The notes under the pieces were generated by a model. That model saw only the letters and a list, made by a program, of their open reading frames with translations, was not told the DNA's origin and ran no database searches. Positions 1 through 5,122 of a DNA stretch of 5,345 nucleotides are shown piece after piece. The stretch lies in the NCBI GenBank assembly GCA_900551225.1, contig URUZ01000415.1, positions 1 through 5,345 on the forward strand, written 5' to 3'. A program made the translations under genes and the position numbers. The number at the start of each line of letters is the position of its first letter. Within the stretch, counting starts at the first letter, position 1. The DNA comes from an uncultured Clostridium sp. Lineage in GTDB: Bacteria > Bacillota > Clostridia > Lachnospirales > Lachnospiraceae.

Positions 1-126
1 GGAGCCGGCCCCTCCGCTGTCCTCCCCACCCCAACCTCCTTCTTTTCACGGCCAATACACCAGCCAACGTCCGCGTACCCTTCCACCCCTAAATCAATCC
101 ATTTTTTACAGCCCCATTTGCAGCAC
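1..126. other. Non-coding flank, pyrimidine-rich, no gene recognised
   Basis: No convincing coding region is seen on either strand. The first ~48 bases are strongly pyrimidine-rich on the plus strand, hence purine-rich on the minus strand. The minus strand carries AAGGAGG (35-41) followed 5 nt later by GTG (27-29), which could be the start of a further gene running off the left edge, but only nine codons are available. No hairpin followed by a T-tract is visible downstream of the TetR gene, so its terminator was not found. Confidence 0.5.
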
Positions 127-648
127 TTACTGATTTGAGATGCGCAGAAATTCTTCCGCCATATCTTCCGGCGTCTCCTTCATACCGCCTTCCAGCCAGC
201 TCAGCATCATATTATAAAATGCCCCCGCATAATAATACAATTCATACCTAGAAATGGAACTGGAGGACATATCGCCGCGGTTGTCGATTTCGCAGTCTGT
301 GATAATATCCAGCAGGGTGGTAGAGACCTTGGCGCGGTGGAAGGCCAGGACCAGATCTGCATATTCCTGGTAGAACCGGAACTTATACAGCATACTTACC
401 AGGCTGTGGGGGTCATGGGTGTCAGCCGGCATCCCGTCATGATACCGGCGTGCCATCTCTCCGATTCCATAATCTATGATTTCTTCAACTGACCGGAAAT
501 TGCGGTAAAAGGAGGCGCGAGCGACACCGGATTTCTCGATTAGTTCTGTAACGGTGACCTTAGACCAGTCTTTTTGCTGGGCAAATTCAATGAGCGCGCA
601 GAATAAGCGGTCTTTTACCCTTTGATTGGCTATTTTTCGCTTGTCCAT
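127..648 (-). CDS. TetR/AcrR-family transcriptional regulator
   Basis: A 173-residue DNA-binding repressor of TetR type, probably a dimer that responds to an unknown small molecule. The N-terminal helix-turn-helix lies at about residues 30-51 (VTVTELIEKSGVARASFYRNF region), with the family-typical ASFYRNF recognition helix followed by 'SVEEII'. The rest (about 60-173) is the helical ligand/dimer domain, which is not conserved enough to name an inducer. Length is slightly short for the family (usually 180-220) but complete. The start at 648 is preferred over the upstream in-frame ATG at 711. It has AAAGGAG 9 nt upstream, it starts the usual MDKRK-type leader, and the longer form would translate through the promoter and operator. 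It is divergent from the redox genes and its own promoter lies under the palindrome at 700-724, so autoregulation and control of the neighbours are inferred. Confidence 0.93.
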   Translation of the reverse strand: MDKRKIANQRVKDRLFCALIEFAQQKDWSKVTVTELIEKSGVARASFYRNFRSVEEIIDYGIGEMARRYHDGMPADTHDPHSLVSMLYKFRFYQEYADLVLAFHRAKVSTTLLDIITDCEIDNRGDMSSSSISRYELYYYAGAFYNMMLSWLEGGMKETPEDMAEEFLRISNQ

Positions 649-657
649 GATACATAT

Positions 658-664
658 CTCCTTT
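658..664 (-). promoter_or_regulatory. Ribosome binding site deciding the TetR start
   Basis: On the minus strand this reads AAAGGAG, with 9 nt between GGAG and the ATG at 646-648. The alternative in-frame ATG at 709-711 has no such site and lies at the predicted transcription start, so this site fixes the start codon. Confidence 0.75.
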
Positions 665-684
665 TTTTGTCTCAGGTATCCCTG

Positions 685-712
685 TTGACATTGGAACTCA
701 ATATGATACAAT
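685..712 (+). promoter_or_regulatory. Predicted sigma-A promoter of the redox operon
   Basis: A perfect -35 hexamer TTGACA (685-690), a 16-bp spacer and a -10 TACAAT (707-712, 5 of 6 to consensus). Transcription would start near 719, giving a leader of about 40 nt before the ATG at 759. The -10 lies wholly inside the palindrome at 700-724, so a bound repressor would block it. Confidence 0.7.
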
Positions 713-724
713 TTATATCATATT
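700..724. promoter_or_regulatory. Predicted TetR-family operator (25-bp palindrome)
   Basis: Arms AATATGATA (700-708) and TATCATATT (716-724) are perfect reverse complements. The 7-bp centre CAATTTA adds two more pairs and one mismatch, so 11 of 12 pairs match around the central base 712. Size, symmetry and position between a TetR gene and the divergent genes are what is expected of a TetR-family operator. It covers both predicted -10 elements. That the adjacent regulator is the protein that binds it is inference. Confidence 0.8.
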
Positions 725-745
725 AAACAAACTGATCAATGTCAA
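717..745 (-). promoter_or_regulatory. Predicted sigma-A promoter of the TetR gene
   Basis: On the minus strand: -35 TTGACA (745-740), a 17-bp spacer and a -10 TATGAT (722-717, 5 of 6 to consensus). Transcription would start near 710, leaving a leader of about 60 nt before the TetR ATG. The -10 lies inside the palindrome. This promoter faces the plus-strand promoter at 685-712, and the two predicted transcripts overlap by roughly 10 nt at their 5' ends. Confidence 0.65.
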
Positions 746-758
746 GAGGAGTGATTCT

Positions 759-1508
759 ATGATTTTTTATTTCAGCGGAACAGGGAACAGCCAGCTGGCT
801 GCCAAACAGATTGCAGAGACTGTCAATGATAAAATGGTATCTGTGAACCAATGCCTGAAGGAGGGGAAACGGGGGACCTACCGTTCGGACCGCCCATATG
901 TATTTGTAATGCCAACCTATGCCTGGCGTATTCCCAGGGTGGTGGAGCGCTGGATTCGGGAAACAGGGTTTGAAGGCAGCGCAGACGCTTATTTTGTGCT
1001 TACATGCGGCGGCGACTGCGGCAACGCTGCAGCGTATGCTAAGAAGCTCTGCGCGCAGAAGGGGCTGCGTTTTTGCGGGCTTGCCTCAGTGGTTATGCCG
1101 GAAAACTATGTGGCGGTATTTTCCACGCCGGGGGAGGAAGAATGTAAGCAGATTATGGAGAAAGCGCTGCCGGGCATAAATACCTTAGCGGAACAAATCA
1201 GGGACGGGGAAATGTTCCCCCGGCGCCCGGTGACGTTTAAGGACAGGGTGCAGAGCGGCCCTGTGAACCTGATCTTTTATCCATTAATCGTGCATGACAA
1301 GGGCTTCAGAGTGTCTGATTCCTGCATTTCCTGTGGAAAATGTGCTCAGAGATGCCCGCTTAACAATGTTGAGATCGTCAATGGCAGACCTGCCTGGAAA
1401 GGGAACTGCACACACTGTATGGCCTGTATCGGAGGCTGTCCGGCGGAGGCCATTGAGTATAAGACAAAATCACAGGGGAATCATAAATACTACATTATGG
1501 AGGATTAG
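759..1508 (+). CDS. EFR1-family flavodoxin-ferredoxin fusion protein
   Basis: A 249-residue cytosolic electron carrier with a flavodoxin-like FMN domain fused to a two-cluster ferredoxin. The FMN phosphate loop FSGTGNS is at residues 5-11. Further flavodoxin loops are PTYAW (52-56) and TCGGDCGNA (82-90), and a MPENY motif is at 113-117. Two Cys-x2-Cys-x2-Cys-x3-Cys-Pro motifs follow: C189/192/195/199 and C217/220/223/227, the classic 2[4Fe-4S] arrangement. This architecture matches what is annotated as EFR1-family ferredoxin ('ferrodoxin'), common in anaerobic Firmicutes and of unproven physiological role. AGAGGAG sits 7 nt before the ATG, supporting the start. It is the first gene of a two-gene operon, 3 bp ahead of the ferredoxin-nitroreductase, so passing electrons to that enzyme or sharing its donor is a reasonable inference. 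Regulation is predicted through the TetR-type operator at 700-724. Confidence 0.92.
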   Translation: MIFYFSGTGNSQLAAKQIAETVNDKMVSVNQCLKEGKRGTYRSDRPYVFVMPTYAWRIPRVVERWIRETGFEGSADAYFVLTCGGDCGNAAAYAKKLCAQKGLRFCGLASVVMPENYVAVFSTPGEEECKQIMEKALPGINTLAEQIRDGEMFPRRPVTFKDRVQSGPVNLIFYPLIVHDKGFRVSDSCISCGKCAQRCPLNNVEIVNGRPAWKGNCTHCMACIGGCPAEAIEYKTKSQGNHKYYIMED

Positions 1509-1511
1509 CCT

Positions 1512-2285
1512 ATGAAAGCTCATAATATTCATGTCGATCAGGCGAAATGTATTGGCTGTGGATTATGCCGGAGCGACTGCCCGGTTAACAATATTTTGGT
1601 TACAAATAAAAAGGCGGAGATCATTTCCCAGGATTGTATTAAGTGCGGCCATTGTGTCGCAATCTGTCCAAAGGCTGCGGTTTCCATGACCGGCTTTGAT
1701 GAACCGCCCAAGGAGATAGAGGGACCGGCTTCCTTAGATGCGAAACAGCTGCTGGAAGCCATCAGAAACAGAAGAAGCATCCGGCGGTTTACAGATCAAA
1801 AGGTAGACCCAGTGGTAATCCGGCAGATTATTGAGGCGGGACGTCTGACCCCAACCGGGGGTAATGCACAGAACGTATCTTATGTTGTGCTGACAAAAGA
1901 GATTGGGAAATATGAAAAGACAGCGGTGCGTATGTTCAGAAAGATGATGCCGCTGGCAAAAAAGATTATGCCATCTGCCAGGAATATGACCATTGACGAT
2001 CATTTCTTTTTCAAAAAAGCGCCTGCTGTTATCCTGGTGGTTTCAAAGGATCAGCTGAACGGCGCCCTTGCCGCGTCTAATATGGAGCTGATGGCTCGGG
2101 CCTGCGGCCTGGGAGTGCTGTACAGCGGCTTTTTCTCTATGGCGTCAAATCTCTCTCCCACACTGCGGAAGGCATTTGGCCTGAGAGGCGGGAAAAAGGT
2201 TGTGACTGCCCTGGTTCTGGGATATCCCGGCGTGAAGTATTTCCGCACGGCGCAGAAGGAACGGGCTGAGGTCAGGGTGCTGTAA
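1512..2285 (+). CDS. Ferredoxin-nitroreductase fusion flavoprotein
   Basis: A 257-residue cytosolic oxidoreductase. Residues 1-60 form a 2[4Fe-4S] ferredoxin domain with C13/16/19/23 and C42/45/48/52. Residues about 80-240 are a nitroreductase-like FMN domain with RRSIRRF (87-93, FMN phosphate contact), TPTGGNAQN (113-121), a long helix ending ACGLGVLYSGF (197-207) and LGYP (237-240 region). Members of this superfamily reduce nitro groups, quinones, flavins or enones. The substrate here is not shown by the sequence. The built-in ferredoxin suggests reduced ferredoxin or the preceding flavodoxin-ferredoxin as electron donor instead of, or besides, NAD(P)H (inference). The C-terminus lacks the usual clear RxPLEEV-type ending. 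GGAGG (1499-1503) is 8 nt before the ATG and overlaps the last codons of the previous gene, so translation is probably coupled. No terminator hairpin with a T-tract was seen after it. Confidence 0.93.
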   Translation: MKAHNIHVDQAKCIGCGLCRSDCPVNNILVTNKKAEIISQDCIKCGHCVAICPKAAVSMTGFDEPPKEIEGPASLDAKQLLEAIRNRRSIRRFTDQKVDPVVIRQIIEAGRLTPTGGNAQNVSYVVLTKEIGKYEKTAVRMFRKMMPLAKKIMPSARNMTIDDHFFFKKAPAVILVVSKDQLNGALAASNMELMARACGLGVLYSGFFSMASNLSPTLRKAFGLRGGKKVVTALVLGYPGVKYFRTAQKERAEVRVL

Positions 2286-2308
2286 ATCCATAAGAGAAAT
2301 TTAAAAAA

Positions 2309-2337
2309 CTCACACAATCCCCACATTCATGTAGTAT
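2309..2337 (+). promoter_or_regulatory. Possible weak promoter of the peptidase/two-component operon
   Basis: CTCACA (2309-2314, 4 of 6 to TTGACA), a 17-bp spacer and TAGTAT (2332-2337, 4 of 6 to TATAAT). Both hexamers are poor, so the call is tentative. If right, transcription starts near 2344, inside the direct repeat at 2340-2356, and a regulator bound there would repress. If the promoter lies elsewhere, the repeat could be an activator site. Confidence 0.3.
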
Positions 2338-2339
2338 CT

Positions 2340-2356
2340 TGTAACAGAAATGTAAC
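2340..2356 (+). promoter_or_regulatory. WalR (YycF)-like response-regulator box
   Basis: Two direct TGTAAC hexamers at 2340-2345 and 2351-2356, separated by AGAAA. The repeat is 11 bp start to start, about one helical turn, as for tandem OmpR/PhoB-family dimers. It matches the published Bacillus WalR consensus TGTWAH-N5-TGTWAH at every position. It lies 26 bp upstream of a NlpC/P60 hydrolase gene, the class of gene WalR controls, and in front of an operon that encodes an OmpR-family regulator. Which regulator binds it, the local one or a chromosomal WalR, is not decided by the sequence. Confidence 0.55.
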
Positions 2357-2382
2357 AAATACGGAATGAATAGGAGATACAA

Positions 2383-2976
2383 ATGACAACAACCAAAATG
2401 ATACTGGCGGTTTTTTCCGCCCTGTTTTTTGCGGCCACCGGGGATATTACCGCCAAAGCGGATATAGCAGCAGCAACCACAGTCATCCAGCCTCATCCGG
2501 GCACAGAGGCCATGGAGGCGCTGGCCCAGACTGCCGATCCCGCAGCAGGCGGGCAGGCAGCAGAGCAGCAGCTGGGGCCAGAGGCGGCCGGGGATTCGGA
2601 AGCAGCGGCCACGGAAACGGCGCCCCAGCCCACAACCGGCGAACAGGTTGCTGCCTACGCCTCCCAGTTCATCGGCAACCCATACGTCTACGGAGGAACA
2701 AGCCTGACCAATGGGGCGGACTGTTCCGGGTTTGTCCTGAAGGTCTATGAGCAGTTTGGCGTGCCCCTCCCAAGAACTTCCAGGGACCAGGGCAGAGTGG
2801 GCGCTGACGTGGGAGGAATTGAACATGCACAGCCGGGAGATATTGTCTCATACAGAGGACATATCGGCATTTACAAGGGACAGAATCAGCTGGTTCACGC
2901 CAGCGATCCGAAAGGCGGTATCAAGATATCACCTGTGAATTATAAGCCTATCCTGTCCGTCAGACGTGTGTTATAG
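2383..2976 (+). CDS. Secreted NlpC/P60-family peptidoglycan endopeptidase
   Basis: A 197-residue exported cysteine peptidase expected to cut peptide stems of peptidoglycan. Residues 1-26 look like a signal peptide: K5, a hydrophobic core MILAVFSALFFAA and a likely AKA|D cleavage after residue 26. Residues about 27-86 are an Ala/Gln/Glu/Pro-rich, probably disordered linker. The NlpC/P60 domain fills about 87-197 with catalytic Cys114 in DCSGF, His160 in HIGIY and a third polar residue His172 in LVHAS, so the triad appears intact. FIGNPYVYGG (96-105) is the typical lead-in to the catalytic helix. No LysM, SH3 or other wall-binding domain is present, unlike many larger relatives. AGGAG at 2372-2376, 6 nt before the ATG, supports the start. 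The gene is 25 bp ahead of a response regulator gene and probably co-transcribed with it, so it is likely a target and partner of that two-component system. Confidence 0.92.
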   Translation: MTTTKMILAVFSALFFAATGDITAKADIAAATTVIQPHPGTEAMEALAQTADPAAGGQAAEQQLGPEAAGDSEAAATETAPQPTTGEQVAAYASQFIGNPYVYGGTSLTNGADCSGFVLKVYEQFGVPLPRTSRDQGRVGADVGGIEHAQPGDIVSYRGHIGIYKGQNQLVHASDPKGGIKISPVNYKPILSVRRVL

Positions 2977-2990
2977 TAGAGTAAAAAAAC

Positions 2991-2994
2991 GGAG
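2991..2994 (+). promoter_or_regulatory. Ribosome binding site deciding the response regulator start
   Basis: GGAG with a 7-nt spacer to the ATG at 3002. The reading frame is open back to an ATG at 2966, but that start lies inside the peptidase gene, lacks a good site and would add twelve non-conserved residues ahead of the receiver domain. Confidence 0.7.
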
Positions 2995-3001
2995 TGAATA
3001 C

Positions 3002-3703
3002 ATGAAACAACCAAGAACCATACTCATTGTGGATGATGAAGAAAAAATCGTTGAGGTTTTGCAGGGATATTTAGAGAAAGAGGGTTACCAGGTCCTCAGC
3101 GCCTATGATGGGGCAACTGCCCTCCGGCTGTTTAAGGAAAATGAGGTCTCGCTGATTTTACTGGATTTGATGCTTCCGGATATGATGGGGGAGCAGATCT
3201 GCCAGACCATACGGATCAGTTCCCGGGTGCCCATCATCATGCTGACGGCCAAAACAGAGGAGACGGATCTGATCCATGGCCTGCAGATCGGCGCGGACGA
3301 CTACATTTTCAAACCCTTCAGCCCCAGGGCGCTGGTAGCAAAGGTGGGCGCAGTTCTGAGGCGGGCGGAGAGCGATGAGCTGACCAGCATGCCTGTATCT
3401 TACAATGGGGGCAGGCTGGTGATTGATTTTGACAACATGATTGTCAAGGTCTGCGGTAAAGAGATCTACCTGACGCCCACGGAGATCAAGATTTTACTGA
3501 CCATGGCAAAGGCGCCCAACCGCATTTTTTCCAGGGAACAATTGATTACGTATGCATTAAATGATGATTTTGATGGCTATGACCGGAGTATTGATACATA
3601 TATCAAAGGAATCCGGTCGAAAATTGAGGAGGACCGCAGGTATCCCTCTTATATTCTTACTGTTCATGGGTTGGGCTATAAGTTTGCCGGAGAGACAGAA
3701 TGA
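3002..3703 (+). CDS. OmpR/PhoB-family response regulator
   Basis: A 233-residue cytosolic two-component regulator. The receiver domain (about 5-121) has the acidic pair D11/D12, phospho-acceptor D55 in LLDLMLPD, switch residue T82 in MLTAK and K104 in FKPF, so it should be phosphorylatable. The winged-helix DNA-binding domain (about 134-230) has LTPTEIKILL, FSREQL, the recognition-helix region RSIDTYIKGIRSKIE and the wing ILTVHGLGYKF. Two positions differ from the common pattern: Y instead of H in the DxHI segment, and H instead of R in the TVRGxGY wing, both possibly affecting DNA contacts. The gene follows the NlpC/P60 peptidase by 25 bp and its stop overlaps the kinase start by 4 bp (ATGA), so the three genes are read as one operon. 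The WalR-like repeat at 2340-2356 is a candidate binding site. Orthology to any named regulator is not claimed. Confidence 0.96.
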   Translation: MKQPRTILIVDDEEKIVEVLQGYLEKEGYQVLSAYDGATALRLFKENEVSLILLDLMLPDMMGEQICQTIRISSRVPIIMLTAKTEETDLIHGLQIGADDYIFKPFSPRALVAKVGAVLRRAESDELTSMPVSYNGGRLVIDFDNMIVKVCGKEIYLTPTEIKILLTMAKAPNRIFSREQLITYALNDDFDGYDRSIDTYIKGIRSKIEEDRRYPSYILTVHGLGYKFAGETE

Positions 3704-5118
3704 AGAGAAGCTTAAAGAATATTCTGATTTTATCATATTCCATGACAGCCCTTCTGATAGTGCTGAGCCTGAGCATCTGTTTTAATATCAGAGTGGACCA
3801 GCTCTTTGAAGCGTATGCGAAAAAGCAGCAGGAGACGCAGATTGAGCAGATGGCCGGTCAGATCGGCCAGCTCTATGATGAAAAGACAGGTGCCCTCGAC
3901 AGGAACGGCATCGGTGTCCTGGGCTACGCGGCCCTGCAGAACGGCTATATTATCCATGTCCAGACCATGAACAAGGAGATAGACTGGGACATGCGCACCC
4001 ACCGTTCTGAGGAGTGCAAGATCATTTTGCAGCACGCAGAGGGCAATATGAAGGGGAGATATCCTGATTTCAACGGGAAATATACGGAGGAAACCTATCC
4101 TTTGCAAAAGGGAGAGAACGTATTCGGAACGTTAAATGTTGGGTATTACGGCCCCTATTCCCTCAGCGACCAGGAGCTGGAGCTGATGAGTGATCTGAAC
4201 AGCTCCCTGCTTGTCATTGGGGGGATTGCCCTGCTTGGGGTGATTATTCTGGGGATTCTCATTGCCCGGGCCGTCTCCAGGCCTATTGACAGCGTTATTT
4301 TGGTGGCCCAGAAAATCGCCGGGGGCGAATATGGCGTCCAGGCGGACGTGGACAGCCGGATGCGTGAAACCCATCACATGGTAAAGGCTGTTAATGAAAT
4401 GTCCCTGGCCCTGGAGAAGGAAGAGCGCCAGAAGCGCCAGATCACGGCTGATGTAGCCCATGAGCTCAGGACGCCTCTGACCAATCTGCAGAGCCATATG
4501 GAGGCCATGATTGACGGGATCTGGGAACCGTCCTCCGCCCGTCTGGAGAGCTGCCATGGGGAGATTCTGCGCCTGGTGAAGATCGTGGAACAGCTGCAGG
4601 AGCTGTATTCCCTGGAGAACCGGAATCTGGAGCTGAGCCTTATGTCCTTTGATTTCAAGGATTTGTGTGATGATGTGGCCCATGATTTTGAGATCAAACT
4701 GAAGAATAAGGAGATTTCCCTGCTGGTGGAGGCAGGGCAGGAGACTGTTCTTCACGGCGATTATTACCGCTTAAAGCAGTGCATGATCAACCTGCTGTCC
4801 AATGCCCTGGCCTACACGCCTACCGGCGGTATCATCAGGATTCATTATGGACCAGGGGAAGATGGCGGCTGTGTTATATCGGTGGAGGACAATGGGATCG
4901 GCGTGCCGGAGGAGGAACTGCCCTATCTCTTCGAGCGCTTCTACCGGGTGGATAAATCCAGAAGTAAAAAGACGGGCGGAATGGGAATCGGACTGTCCAT
5001 TACAAGGGCCATTGTGGAGAAGCACGGGGGCAGGATATATGCGGAAAACAGGGAGGAAGGCGGAATCCGGTTTGTAATAAGATTGCCGGGGCTGCCGGCA
5101 AGGCCTCAGCCGCGATGA
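3700..5118 (+). CDS. Membrane sensor histidine kinase (HAMP, HisKA, HATPase_c)
   Basis: A 472-residue kinase, the predicted partner of the preceding regulator. Transmembrane segment 1 is at about 8-30, an extracytoplasmic sensor at 31-168, transmembrane segment 2 at about 169-190 and HAMP at about 191-243. The H-box DVAHELRTPL (251-260) carries the phospho-acceptor His254. The ATPase domain has N-box N364/N368, G1 DNG (397-399), F-box FERFYR (411-416) and G2 GMGIGLS (427-433), all intact. The sensor has a GYYGPY motif (148-153) close to the membrane and a single Cys107. From memory this resembles a widespread clostridial sensor type with a conserved YGP motif, whose ligand I do not know. No PAS domain is seen between HAMP and H-box, unlike WalK. 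The ATG overlaps the regulator's stop (ATGA), with GGAG 7 nt upstream, indicating translational coupling. The last residues GLPARPQPR form a short basic/Pro tail beyond the kinase fold. Confidence 0.96.
   Translation: MKRSLKNILILSYSMTALLIVLSLSICFNIRVDQLFEAYAKKQQETQIEQMAGQIGQLYDEKTGALDRNGIGVLGYAALQNGYIIHVQTMNKEIDWDMRTHRSEECKIILQHAEGNMKGRYPDFNGKYTEETYPLQKGENVFGTLNVGYYGPYSLSDQELELMSDLNSSLLVIGGIALLGVIILGILIARAVSRPIDSVILVAQKIAGGEYGVQADVDSRMRETHHMVKAVNEMSLALEKEERQKRQITADVAHELRTPLTNLQSHMEAMIDGIWEPSSARLESCHGEILRLVKIVEQLQELYSLENRNLELSLMSFDFKDLCDDVAHDFEIKLKNKEISLLVEAGQETVLHGDYYRLKQCMINLLSNALAYTPTGGIIRIHYGPGEDGGCVISVEDNGIGVPEEELPYLFERFYRVDKSRSKKTGGMGIGLSITRAIVEKHGGRIYAENREEGGIRFVIRLPGLPARPQPR
5083..5101 (+). 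other. Hairpin at the 3' end of the kinase gene, no T-tract
   Basis: TTGCCGG (5083-5089) and CCGGCAA (5095-5101) form a perfect 7-bp stem with a 5-nt loop, inside the last codons of the kinase gene. There is no run of T after it, so it is not a standard intrinsic terminator. It may be chance in GC-rich codons or may act with the adjacent repeat array as an mRNA 3'-end structure. Confidence 0.35.
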
Positions 5119-5122
5119 ACGT

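Noticed and set aside
649..711. Longer TetR protein starting at 711
   Set aside because: The extra 21 residues are encoded by the promoter/operator region, and the ATG at 646-648 has a strong ribosome binding site.
2286..2330. Intrinsic terminator after the nitroreductase gene
   Set aside because: No stable stem followed by a T-tract could be found, so read-through into the peptidase operon remains possible.
2272..2826. Minus-strand open frame opposite the peptidase gene
   Set aside because: It is antisense to the signal peptide, Ala-rich linker and catalytic domain of the real gene, and its composition is that of a shadow frame.
2969..2985. Second WalR-like box (TGTTAT-N5-AGTAAA) before the response regulator
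   Set aside because: The second half has one mismatch to the consensus and the site overlaps the peptidase stop codon in an AT-rich gap, so chance is likely.
2966..3001. Longer response regulator starting at 2966
   Set aside because: It overlaps the peptidase gene end, lacks a good ribosome binding site and adds residues ahead of a normal receiver-domain start.
4132..4755. Long minus-strand open frames opposite the kinase gene
   Set aside because: They are antisense to an intact, motif-complete kinase, carry no recognisable domain or ribosome binding site, and reflect codon bias of the real gene.
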